From Anaerolineae bacterium (GTDB lineage: Bacteria > Chloroflexota > Anaerolineae > J102): a stretch of DNA of 8,286 bases. This document shows, piece by piece, positions 1-5,609 of the stretch. Each line of letters starts with the position of its first letter. The stretch's first letter is position 1. Under the pieces are notes generated by a model. That model worked only from the letters and a program-made list of their open reading frames with translations, was not told where the DNA came from and ran no database searches. The DNA is taken from NCBI GenBank assembly GCA_026985975.1, contig JALSPL010000446.1, positions 1 to 8,286 of the forward strand, read 5' to 3'. A program made the position numbers and the translations under genes.

Positions 1-128
1 TCTTTGCTCAACAAAAAGGTGCATCCTCGCAGCATGATACCTGTTCCATCAGATAATGGGTGCTTCAACGATGCACCAAAATCTCAAGTTCCAATCAACT
101 CTTCCACTAACTTAATGACATTGAGTAA

Positions 129-170
129 GCAGTGAGCAGTAAGCAGTAATCAGTGAGCAGTATGCAGACC
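129..170. repeat. Heptanucleotide tandem array, consensus GCAGTRA
   Basis: Six consecutive 7-nt units can be read: gcagtga, gcagtaa, gcagtaa, tcagtga, gcagtat, gcagacc, with a degenerate unit just before (gagtaa). The units carry TGA/TAA, and because 7 is not a multiple of 3 the array places stops in more than one frame, so it is noncoding. It resembles the short tandemly repeated repetitive (STRR) sequences described between genes in cyanobacteria and other filamentous bacteria; membership in that class is inference. Confidence 0.75.
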
Positions 171-181
171 TGTGGCCCGAT

Positions 182-196
182 GATGGACGATGGACG
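182..196. repeat. GATGGAC heptamer pair, copy A
   Basis: Two adjacent GATGGAC heptamers followed by G. The same 15-mer occurs at 4077-4091 in an unrelated intergenic gap, so it is a dispersed element rather than part of a local gene. Confidence 0.6.
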
Positions 197-210
197 GAAG
201 AGGATGATTT

Positions 211-284
211 GCTCCCAGCCGGATTTACGATCCGGCGCTGCTGGCGGGCGTGAAATCCGCCGGATGACAGATCCGGCTGGGAGC
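211..284. repeat. BIME/REP-like double hairpin element
   Basis: The arms GCTCCCAGCCGGAT (211-224) and its exact reverse complement (271-284) form a 14-bp outer stem. In the same register ATCCGGCG (230-237) pairs with CGCCGGAT (258-265), giving an inner 8-bp stem across a short internal loop; the apical loop is 238-257. Each half is also self-complementary (CCGGAT-5 nt-ATCCGG on both sides), so the element can alternatively fold as two small hairpins. Two inverted copies of a palindromic unit is the layout of bacterial interspersed mosaic elements built from REP sequences. No T-run follows directly, so a rho-independent terminator is unlikely. Confidence 0.75.
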
Positions 285-301
285 TTCAACACCTATGCTT
301 T

Positions 302-332
302 TTGACTAACCTGACGGGAACATTGGTATATC
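302..332 (+). promoter_or_regulatory. Candidate promoter for the DUF422 gene
   Basis: TTGACT at 302-307 and an extended -10 (TG-g-TATATC, TG at 324-325, hexamer 327-332) with a 19-nt spacer, slightly longer than ideal. Transcription would begin near 339, after the TTG codon at 334, which favours the ATG at 421 as the start of the downstream gene. Confidence 0.35.
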
Positions 333-420
333 ATTGAATTCTCGATCCTTGGGACGATCTCATCCCACTCCCACTCCCGCTCCTACTCTCAATCCCCTTC
401 CTGTTCCCAATCCCCCGCCC

Positions 421-1284
421 ATGCTTTCCCTCAATCTGACACATCTCGATCCGTACATTCTGGCTGATGCACTGATGATGTACAGCCTGCTGGGGCTGAG
501 TCTATACGATGCCCGCAAGCGGGGATGGCCCGAGGTATGGCAGTTGCTGGCGGGCGTCATCTTCGGGGTAATGCTGGAATGGGCCACTATCCAGCAATTG
601 CACGCTTATCAATATGGCCGTTTTCCCATCATGATCGGCGGAGAAGCGCCGTTGGCCATTGGCGCCGGCTGGGGCGTGATCATTTATGCTGCCCGCCAAT
701 ACGCCCGCGCCACCTCTTTGCCCCGCTGGGCCCGGCCCCTGCTGGCTGCGCTGCTGGCCCTGAACATCGATCTGGCCATGGACGCCATCGCCATCCGCCT
801 GGGGTTGTGGGATTGGGGCCAGGGGCTGGATTTCCAGTATTTCGGCGTGCCCTGGGCCAATTTTTGGGCCTGGTTCTGGGTGGTAATCTTTTTTTCTGCG
901 GGCCTGGAATACCTGGCCGCAGACCAGCGTTTTTGGCGGCGATGGCTGGGGCCCGCGGCCGCAGTGCTGTTGGGCGTGGCGGGCGTGTTGCTGACCAACT
1001 ATTTCATCGTTTACATCGCGCCTCGTTCCTGGTATGAAGCGGCCATCGCTCTGGTGATCGGGGGAGCGCTGGCGCTGGTGCTGGCCTTGCGCCCCAAAGT
1101 GCTTTTTCGCCCCCTGCCCGCCCCGGCCCGCTGGACGCCTCTGGTCTTTCATGGCTTCTTCCTGGCCGCGGGCGTCATCTCGGGCGTGATCTTTCATCCC
1201 CCCATCCTGCTGGCCGTCAGCCTGCTGATGACCGTCATCGCCTGGCGACTGCATCGAGTATCGCCCCGCCCCTGGGTGCGTTGA
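421..1284 (+). CDS. DUF422/CruF-like carotenoid biosynthesis membrane protein
   Basis: Predicted integral membrane protein of 287 residues belonging, by motif pattern, to the carotenoid biosynthesis (DUF422) family, whose characterised members (CruF) hydrate the 1',2' double bond of gamma-carotene or lycopene ends. Visible signatures are a membrane-embedded LEW near residue 53, YGRFP (65-69), a Pro and Trp in the next helix (77, 84), D117/D121, the WDW triad (130-132) and the highly typical YFGVPWANFWAWF (140-152). About seven or eight hydrophobic segments span the rest. The reading frame stays open upstream to a TTG at 334, but that adds 29 Pro/Thr-rich residues unlike a membrane protein start and would begin before the predicted transcription start; ATG 421 is therefore chosen, although no Shine-Dalgarno precedes it. 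No other carotenoid gene is visible nearby, so the exact substrate is unknown. Confidence 0.7.
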   Translation: MLSLNLTHLDPYILADALMMYSLLGLSLYDARKRGWPEVWQLLAGVIFGVMLEWATIQQLHAYQYGRFPIMIGGEAPLAIGAGWGVIIYAARQYARATSLPRWARPLLAALLALNIDLAMDAIAIRLGLWDWGQGLDFQYFGVPWANFWAWFWVVIFFSAGLEYLAADQRFWRRWLGPAAAVLLGVAGVLLTNYFIVYIAPRSWYEAAIALVIGGALALVLALRPKVLFRPLPAPARWTPLVFHGFFLAAGVISGVIFHPPILLAVSLLMTVIAWRLHRVSPRPWVR

Positions 1285-1309
1285 CGGAGCCAGGAGCCCA
1301 TGCTAAAAT
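1281..1309 (+). promoter_or_regulatory. Sigma70-type promoter of the toxin-antitoxin operon
   Basis: TTGACG (1281-1286), a 17-nt spacer and an extended -10 TG-c-TAAAAT (TG 1301-1302, hexamer 1304-1309). Both hexamers match consensus at five of six positions. The -35 box overlaps the TGA stop of the upstream membrane protein gene. Transcription would begin near 1316, giving a leader of about 65 nt before the antitoxin ATG. Confidence 0.65.
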
Positions 1310-1381
1310 GACGGTGGATGTTGACGCTTTGCAACGCATGAACTCACCGAAAGCATCTTCGCCCATCCCGGAGTATTGACC

Positions 1382-1576
1382 ATGTACGCCACAGAAATGC
1401 AGATCTTCGAGCAACTGGACGAAAAAGATCGGGAAAAAGCCCGATATTTTCTGCGCTTGCTTCTTGAGCAGGAAAAGTACAAAAAGACGCGGGCGGAGTT
1501 AAGAGAACGGCGGGAGGAAATCGAGCGGGGGGAAACTTTGACTCATGAGGAGATTTGGAGTCAATTGGATGTTTAG
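1382..1576 (+). CDS. Putative type II antitoxin (RelB-like)
   Basis: A 64-residue, highly charged and predicted all-helical protein located directly before a RelE/ParE-like toxin, the usual antitoxin-first order. The C-terminal part (EEIERGETLTHEEIWSQL) resembles the toxin-wrapping tails of RelB/Phd-type antitoxins, where a GE-(T/V)-(L/I)-S/T-x-EE pattern is common. I see no clear ribbon-helix-helix or helix-turn-helix, so the family assignment rests on context and size. The start ATG at 1382 is preferred over an in-frame TTG at 1376 because a GGAG Shine-Dalgarno (1370-1373) lies 8 nt upstream of the ATG. Its last codons overlap the toxin start by 8 nt, implying translational coupling. The region is visibly richer in A/T than its neighbours. 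Confidence 0.7.
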   Translation: MYATEMQIFEQLDEKDREKARYFLRLLLEQEKYKKTRAELRERREEIERGETLTHEEIWSQLDV

Positions 1577-1823
1577 GATCGTCTATGCAAAAAGTGTGTC
1601 AAAGGATTTGAAGAAGATACCCCCTGTCAGTCTCCCCAAAATCAAGCAAGGAATCGAAAGCCTGACAAACTTCCCTAATACTCCGCAGATCAAACACCTC
1701 AAGAATCATCCCGTCGCAGATTATCGGCTTAGAATTGGCAATTATCGCATTCTATTTGATGTAGATTGGGAGAGGATGGACATCTACATCTTGAAGATAG
1801 GCCACAGGAAGGATGTGTATTGA
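1569..1823 (+). CDS. RelE/ParE family toxin
   Basis: An 84-residue basic protein of the RelE/ParE toxin superfamily; RelE members cleave mRNA in the ribosomal A site, ParE members poison gyrase. The fold signature is clear: N-terminal YAKSVSKDLKKI helix start, H43-L-K45 strand, Y52-R53-L-R55-x-G-x-Y59-R60 core, and the C-terminal IGHRKDVY (77-84). The conserved R60, H79-R80 and terminal Y84 favour a RelE-like ribonuclease over ParE, but this is not decisive. ATG 1569 overlaps the antitoxin stop and has GGAG (1557-1560) 8 nt upstream; the frame extends to 1545 but that would add eight residues antisense to family practice. Bases 1561-1620 contain only 21 G/C of 60, far below the flanking genes, suggesting acquisition. 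Confidence 0.85.
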   Translation: MFRIVYAKSVSKDLKKIPPVSLPKIKQGIESLTNFPNTPQIKHLKNHPVADYRLRIGNYRILFDVDWERMDIYILKIGHRKDVY

Positions 1824-1961
1824 ATACATTCGATAGCCGTTGACGGTTACATCATACCTCAGGCCATGGATGGCGCCTGATGGGATCTAACTTTCACTGT
1901 CTCATCGACTTTTTGGCTGAAAGCGAAGAGAGTCCCTGACGTCGGAGCGGGCCAAAGCAAA

Positions 1962-2960
1962 CTAATGTTCTCTCCAGTAATCCAGAATGGCCGCCAATTC
2001 GGGGACGCCTGTGTCATAAGAAATGCGCAGACGCTTGAGCTCGAAAAGATGCCCGTTGTCCTGCTCCACGCCCGCAGGGTGCGTGGTGACCGCCCCCCAG
2101 AATCCCGCTGAGTGAAAGATATCGATGACCTGTTGATCGTAGGAGCCGAAGGGATAGGCCAGCACCCGCGGCTTTTTGCCCAAATTGGCCTCGATGGTCT
2201 GACTGCTGCCCAGGGCCTGCCACACCAAAAAATCGGCGTCTTGCCCTTTGAGATCAGGATGATTGCGGCTGTGGGAGCCGATCTCCATGCCCGCGGCGTC
2301 CATCTCCCGCAGTTGATCCCAGGTGGCGTAGCGAGCGTAGTCGGGGTCTGTGGCGGCCAGATCCGCGAAATCGGTGATGATGAAAAACGTGCCTGTCATC
2401 CCGTGATCTTGCAAGGCGGGGAAGGCGTTTTCGTAGTTGTCCTCGTAGCCGTCATCGAAGGTGAGGATGATGGGCTTTTCGGGCAGAGCAGGCTCCCCCC
2501 GCTGCAAGTAGCTGATGAGGTCTTGCAGATGGATGGTCGTGTAGCCCTGCTCCTGCAGATAGTCGAGATGCTGCCGGAACATCTCCGGGGCCAAGGAAAG
2601 TTCCTGGCGATAATCGTCCGCCCCCGCCGGGGGGATGGCGATGTAGTGGTACATGAGGATAGGGACGCGGGCGCTGCGGGCCTGGCCGTCGGGCGTGGGG
2701 CCGGGCGTGGGCGATGGCGTGGGGGATGCGGTGGGCGTGGGGGTCGTCGTAGGACTGGGACTAGGACTGGGAGTGGGACTGGGACTGGGGCTGGGGCTGG
2801 GAGTGGGTGTCGAAGTGTTAGTGGGAACACTCGTTGCCGTGGGGGAAATTGTTGTTGCCGGGCGTGGGGACGCTGGCGCGTCAGGCGCGGGCGTGCAGGC
2901 GCTCAGCAAAAAGGCCGCCAGCAAAAACAAAAAAAGCGTTATCGAGATGTGACGATTCAT
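1962..2960 (-). CDS. Polysaccharide deacetylase lipoprotein (NodB domain)
   Basis: A 332-residue exported lipoprotein. Residues 1-21 form a signal peptide ending in the lipobox L-S-A-C, with C22 as the predicted lipidated residue. Residues 23-90 are a Pro/Ser/Thr linker made largely of SP and TP dipeptides. The catalytic part begins with PILMYHYI (100-107), typical of PgaB/PdaA-like deacetylases, and carries the NodB motifs: TFDDG (167-171, D169/D170 for base and metal), HSRNHP (H230 and H234 as metal ligands) and YPFGSYD (269-275). It probably removes N-acetyl groups from peptidoglycan or an exopolysaccharide on the outer face of the membrane; the substrate cannot be told. The frame extends to 3035, but ATG 2960 is chosen because the signal peptide starts there. 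No Shine-Dalgarno is visible. It converges with the toxin gene and lies 169 nt downstream of folP. Confidence 0.9.
   Translation of the reverse strand: MNRHISITLFLFLLAAFLLSACTPAPDAPASPRPATTISPTATSVPTNTSTPTPSPSPSPSPTPSPSPSPTTTPTPTASPTPSPTPGPTPDGQARSARVPILMYHYIAIPPAGADDYRQELSLAPEMFRQHLDYLQEQGYTTIHLQDLISYLQRGEPALPEKPIILTFDDGYEDNYENAFPALQDHGMTGTFFIITDFADLAATDPDYARYATWDQLREMDAAGMEIGSHSRNHPDLKGQDADFLVWQALGSSQTIEANLGKKPRVLAYPFGSYDQQVIDIFHSAGFWGAVTTHPAGVEQDNGHLFELKRLRISYDTGVPELAAILDYWREH
2752..2807. repeat. Hexamer repeat coding the Ser/Pro linker; G-rich on + strand
   Basis: Degenerate repeats of GGACTG/GGGACT/GGGGCT on the plus strand encode (P-S/T)n of the deacetylase linker on the minus strand. 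From 2769 to 2807 seven runs of three or four G are separated by loops of only 2-3 nt. The hexamer period keeps any slippage in frame. Confidence 0.8.
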
Positions 2961-2992
2961 GGATTGGAGATAGAAGGATGGCGATTCTGCAA

Positions 2993-3008
2993 CAACCTGA
3001 CAGGTTCC
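2993..3008 (+). repeat. Palindromic site CAACCTGACAGGTTCC, copy 1
   Basis: The core AACCTGACAGGTT is a 13-nt palindrome around one central base. An exact inverted copy of the whole 16-mer lies at 3080-3095. Both lie in the folP-deacetylase gap; the centres are 87 bp apart. A possible minus-strand -10 (TAAAAT, 3035-3040) lies between them. Confidence 0.7.
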
Positions 3009-3079
3009 CGCCAGGATTTGCAAGAGCAGCGCCAATTTTACGTGAGTTCAAGGAGCGTAGAGGCGTGAACGCCGCCAAA

Positions 3080-3095
3080 GGAACCTGTCAGGTTG
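3080..3095 (-). repeat. Palindromic site CAACCTGACAGGTTCC, copy 2
   Basis: Exact reverse complement of 2993-3008. It may be an operator half of a looped pair, or a copy of a dispersed palindromic repeat; a weaker relative (AACCTGACGGGAAC) is seen at 308-321. Confidence 0.7.
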
Positions 3096-3129
3096 GGCTG
3101 GACGAAACGCGTCCCGGGCACGAAGGCTG

Positions 3130-4017
3130 TCATCGCCGCGCAATAGCGTCGGTCATGCGGGCGACGCGGGCGTTGATCAGCACGTCGTGGACGCGGATGA
3201 TGTCGACCCCGCGGTCGATGCCAATGGCGGTGACTGCGGCCGTGCCCTGGGCCCGCTGGTCGGGCGGCAAATCCAGCGTGTAGCCGATGAAGGATTTGCG
3301 GCTGGCCCCCAGCAACAGCGGATACCCCATCGCCTTGATCTCGCCCAAACGGTCGATGAGCTCCAGATTCTGCGCCACGGTCTTGCCGAAGCCCACGCCC
3401 GGGTCCAGAATGATTTTCTCGTCCGAAATCCCGGCCCGATGCGCGATCTCCAGGCAAATGCCCAATTCCCGGCGGATGTCCGCCATGAGATCATCGTACT
3501 CGACGCCCACATAGCGCCCGCCCAGTTCCGGATCGATGGCCGCGTGTTTGGGAGTGGAACGATTGTGCATGAGGATGACGGGGACGCCCGCGTCCGCAGC
3601 CAGGGGAGCCAGACGGGGATCGGCCCGCAAGCCCCACACATCGTTGATAATGTCCGCGCCCGCGGCCAGCGCCGCCGCAGCCACCGCGGCCTTGCTGGTG
3701 TCGATGGAGATCACCGCGTCGGTCTCGGCCCGCAGCGCCCGGATGATCGGAACCACGCGCCGAATTTCCTCCTCGGCCGAGACGGGTTCGGATCCGGGAC
3801 GGGTGCTCTCGCCGCCTACATCCAGGATGTCGGCGCCGTCGGCCAGCATCTGCCGGGCCCGGGCCAGGGCGGCGGCGACAAAATCGCTTTCCTGCGCCAG
3901 CCCATCGCCCGAGAAACTGTCGGGCGTGGCGTTGAGGATGCCCATGATGTAGGTGCGCTGACCCCAGTGGAAGGTGAAACCGCGGAGGGTGAGGGCGGGG
4001 GTGGGTGATTGTGACAT
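3130..4017 (-). CDS. folP: Dihydropteroate synthase
   Basis: Catalyses condensation of 6-hydroxymethyl-dihydropterin pyrophosphate with p-aminobenzoate to dihydropteroate in folate synthesis; cytoplasmic TIM barrel. The 295 residues have the full family length and every expected motif: MGILNATPDSFS (25-36), DVGGESTRPG (66-75), SIDTSK (104-109), NDVWG (125-129), MHNRS (150-154), DPGVGFGKT (205-213), the pterin/pyrophosphate-binding GASRKSFIG (237-245) and RVHDV (275-279). N29 and K241 correspond to the conserved catalytic-site positions of the family. The ATG at 4017 is the natural start; no Shine-Dalgarno is visible. No other folate gene (folK, folB, folE) is in the window, so folP stands apart from a folate operon. 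It reads in the same direction as nth (300 nt upstream) and the deacetylase (169 nt downstream), both gaps large enough for separate promoters. Confidence 0.96.
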   Translation of the reverse strand: MSQSPTPALTLRGFTFHWGQRTYIMGILNATPDSFSGDGLAQESDFVAAALARARQMLADGADILDVGGESTRPGSEPVSAEEEIRRVVPIIRALRAETDAVISIDTSKAAVAAAALAAGADIINDVWGLRADPRLAPLAADAGVPVILMHNRSTPKHAAIDPELGGRYVGVEYDDLMADIRRELGICLEIAHRAGISDEKIILDPGVGFGKTVAQNLELIDRLGEIKAMGYPLLLGASRKSFIGYTLDLPPDQRAQGTAAVTAIGIDRGVDIIRVHDVLINARVARMTDAIARR

Positions 4018-4076
4018 GGTGGTTGGAAGTTAGCAGGCGACACGGGCTGTGGTCCGCAGACACCGATGAAAAAGAC

Positions 4077-4091
4077 GATGGACGATGGACG
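4077..4091. repeat. GATGGAC heptamer pair, copy B
   Basis: Same 15-mer as 182-196, followed by a degenerate third heptamer gagagac (4091-4097). Confidence 0.6.
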
Positions 4092-4144
4092 AGAGACGGT
4101 GATGGTTGCAGACGCTCGCTATCGTCCACAGTTGCGGGCGTCCC

Positions 4145-4224
4145 GAGATTCATGGAGATTTATCGAGACTCATCGAGATTTTGAATCTCTATGAATCTCC
4201 ACCGAATCTCTATCAATCTTCTAC
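4145..4224. repeat. 10-nt-period array that inverts in the middle
   Basis: Left half, direct units: gagattcatg, gagatttatc, gagactcatc, gagattttg (4145-4183). Right half, the complementary sense: aatctctatg, aatctccaccg, aatctctatc, aatcttctac (4184-4224). A 16-bp stem with a single G-T wobble forms between 4145-4160 and 4184-4199; alternatively the central GAGATT-ttg-AATCTC (4175-4189) closes a 6-bp hairpin on which the outer units can stack as an imperfect long stem. The unit length is close to one helical turn. Confidence 0.75.
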
Positions 4225-4231
4225 CTTTTTC

Positions 4232-4243
4232 ATCTGCGCAGAT
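4232..4243. repeat. Perfect 12-bp palindrome ATCTGCGCAGAT
   Basis: A fully symmetric site followed within a few bases by T-runs (cagatttttcagctttttc). It could act as a protein-binding site or a small hairpin; the sequence alone does not decide. Confidence 0.5.
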
Positions 4244-4317
4244 CAGATTTTTCAGCTTTTTCTGCGTTCTAATCTTTTATTTCGGAGCAATTTTCAGTGT
4301 GCAGTCGGCGGTGCAGG

Positions 4318-4995
4318 TTATGGTTCCCCAGGTCGATGATCGCACAGGTCGGCCAGGATGCAATCGGAGCATTGGGGGCGGCGGGCCTTGCACACGGCCC
4401 GACCGTGGCGGATGAGATTGAGATGCAGGGGATAGAACCAGGCGGGCGGCGTGTGGGCCTCGATGATGCGCATCACCTGGTCGGGCGAGGCGCTGGTCGG
4501 GGCCAGACCTAGCCGCCGGGTGACGCGATGCACATGCGTATCCACCGGAAACGCGGGCCGCCCGAAGCAGAACAGCAGCACGATGGACGCGGTCTTATTG
4601 CCCACGCCGGGGAGATCATCCAGCCAGCGCCGGGCCTCCGCCACCGGCAGCGCCGCCAGCCAATCCAGCGAGAAATCGCCGCGGGCCTGGTGGATTTTCC
4701 GCAAAACGGCCTGAATGCGGGGCGCTTTCTGGTTAGCCAGCCCGCCCGAGCGGATGGCGTCGGCTACGGCTTCGGTGGGCGCCTCCATCACCGCCCGCCA
4801 GTCGGGAAAGGCCGCGCGCAGCGAGGCGTAGGCCCGCTCGGTGTTCACATCGCTGGTGTTTTGGCTGAGAATCGTCGCCACCAATTGCCCGACCGGATCA
4901 TCGCAGCCTTTGCGTTGCGGCTGGCCATATTCCGCCAGCAGGCGGTGATGCACGGCAGCGATTTTGGCGGCCAGCGCCAGAGCAGGGTCGGTCAT
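4318..4995 (-). CDS. nth: Endonuclease III (DNA glycosylase/AP lyase)
   Basis: Base-excision repair enzyme that removes oxidised pyrimidines and nicks the abasic site. The 225 residues match the usual length (about 210-230). Visible are LSQNTSD (43-49), the helix-hairpin-helix LPGVGNK with the catalytic lysine K134, the catalytic aspartate D152 within FPVDTHVHRV, and a C-terminal 4Fe-4S cluster with spacing C202-x6-C209-x2-C212-x5-C218. All key residues are present, so it should be active. The frame is open up to 5163, but the extra 56 residues are not family-like and ATG 4995 begins the normal N-terminus. It is divergent from arfB with 161 nt between the two start codons and lies upstream of folP on the same strand with a 300-nt gap, so it is probably transcribed alone. 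Confidence 0.95.
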   Translation of the reverse strand: MTDPALALAAKIAAVHHRLLAEYGQPQRKGCDDPVGQLVATILSQNTSDVNTERAYASLRAAFPDWRAVMEAPTEAVADAIRSGGLANQKAPRIQAVLRKIHQARGDFSLDWLAALPVAEARRWLDDLPGVGNKTASIVLLFCFGRPAFPVDTHVHRVTRRLGLAPTSASPDQVMRIIEAHTPPAWFYPLHLNLIRHGRAVCKARRPQCSDCILADLCDHRPGEP

Positions 4996-5080
4996 CGCGT
5001 CATCTCGCGAATGACAGATTCTCGGATATGATTGAAGCGCGGAGCTGTTTGCATGAAGACGTTCCGAGTCGGACGGGATG

Positions 5081-5089
5081 TGATAAAAT
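5081..5089 (+). promoter_or_regulatory. Extended -10 element before arfB
   Basis: TG-a-TAAAAT, the same extended -10 form as the toxin-antitoxin promoter at 1301-1309. No good -35 lies at 16-18 nt, but extended -10 promoters can do without. Transcription would start near 5096, about 60 nt before the arfB ATG. Confidence 0.4.
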
Positions 5090-5156
5090 GAGGGGACGTC
5101 GCCGCCAATTGCGTCTGGCGCGTCCGATATGATACCCAAAAACGGTGAAATCCGCC

Positions 5157-5594
5157 ATGCCAACCGATCCAGAAAAAGTGCGCATCAACAACAATTTGCA
5201 AATCCCGCTGCACGAACTGCGTTATCGCACTTCCCGCAGCGGCGGGCCGGGCGGACAGCATGTCAATCGCACCGAAAGTCATGTGGAATTGTTGTGGGAT
5301 GTGCGTCACTCGCCCAGCCTTTCCAAGACGCAACGCCACCGCATCCAGCAGGCCCTGGCGGGGCGCATCGACAAGGAAGGGATTTTGCATCTCACCGCCA
5401 GCGAGCGGCGTTCGCAGTTGCAAAACAGGCAGGCCGTCACCCGGCGTTTTGCGGCGCTGCTGCGAGAAGCCGTCAAACCCCGCCCCAAACGCGTTCCCAC
5501 CCGCCCCTCGGCCGCGGCCAAGCGTCGACGTCTGCTGCAAAAACGACTGCGGGCGGAGAAAAAACAACTGCGGCGGAAGCCTGAAGACGAATAG
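5157..5594 (+). CDS. arfB: Ribosome-rescue peptidyl-tRNA hydrolase ArfB (YaeJ)
   Basis: Class-I release-factor-like protein that hydrolyses peptidyl-tRNA on stalled ribosomes. The GGQ catalytic motif sits at 32-34 in the context RSGGPGGQHVNRTES, as in YaeJ/ICT1 proteins, and the codon-recognition domain of true release factors is absent. The C-terminal third (about residues 105-145) is strongly basic (KPRPKR, KRRRLLQKRLRAEKKQLRRK), matching the tail that inserts into the empty mRNA channel. Length 145 residues, close to E. coli YaeJ (140). An in-frame GTG at 5145 is possible, but GGTGA (5144-5148) makes a proper Shine-Dalgarno 8 nt before ATG 5157. Its stop faces the PHP gene stop with only 15 nt between, and no terminator is visible there. 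Confidence 0.93.
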   Translation: MPTDPEKVRINNNLQIPLHELRYRTSRSGGPGGQHVNRTESHVELLWDVRHSPSLSKTQRHRIQQALAGRIDKEGILHLTASERRSQLQNRQAVTRRFAALLREAVKPRPKRVPTRPSAAAKRRRLLQKRLRAEKKQLRRKPEDE

Positions 5595-5609
5595 CGTGGC
5601 GCTTGCGGC

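Larger units (their letters stand above)
1..420. other. Gene-free left end with repeats and a promoter
   Basis: No protein-coding gene is convincing here. One plus frame is open from base 1 to a TGA at 133-135 (44 codons), but its peptide resembles nothing I recognise and it runs into the heptamer array; the other plus frames close within 60 bases. The stretch holds, in order: an 8-bp inverted pair GGTGCATC (18-25) / GATGCACC (70-77), a GCAGTRA heptamer array (129-170), a GATGGAC heptamer pair (182-195), a long hairpin-forming element (211-284), a candidate promoter (302-332) and a pyrimidine-rich tract (about 360-420) directly before the first gene. A 3' end of an upstream gene cannot be excluded for the first ~50 bases. 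Confidence 0.6.
4018..4317. other. nth-folP intergenic gap with repeats
   Basis: Three hundred bases without a gene. In order it holds the GATGGAC heptamer pair (4077-4091), a direct-then-inverted 10-nt array (4145-4224), the perfect palindrome ATCTGCGCAGAT (4232-4243) and T-rich runs (4226-4275). Reading from nth toward folP, this is the space where the nth transcript must end and a folP promoter would lie; I could not identify a convincing terminator or promoter by eye. Confidence 0.6.

Noticed and set aside
18..77. GGTGCATC ... GATGCACC inverted pair, reminiscent of NtrC-type TGCACC/GGTGCA sites
   Set aside because: The arms are 44 nt apart rather than about 5 nt, and nothing nearby indicates nitrogen control or a sigma54 promoter.
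1..135. Open plus frame at the left edge, possible 3' end of a gene
   Set aside because: The 44-residue peptide has no recognisable feature and ends inside the heptamer array; too little to call a gene.
502..1254. Long antisense reading frame opposite the DUF422 gene
   Set aside because: It mirrors a gene with clear membrane-family motifs; its Gln/Gly/His-rich product is the typical artefact of GC-rich codon bias.
1859..1880. TCAGGC...GCCTGA hairpin between the converging toxin and deacetylase genes, possible terminator
   Set aside because: Only a 6-bp stem with a 10-nt loop and no following T-run on either strand.
2112..3068. Long plus-strand frame opposite the deacetylase
   Set aside because: The opposite strand has complete NodB motifs, a signal peptide and lipobox; this frame gives a Gly/Arg run from the linker repeat.
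3187..4008. 273-codon plus-strand frame opposite folP
   Set aside because: folP is unambiguous; this frame has no motif and is a composition shadow.
4145..4224. Decamer array as a CRISPR array or plasmid iteron origin
   Set aside because: Units are 10 nt without spacers, and no cas, rep or dnaA gene is in the window.
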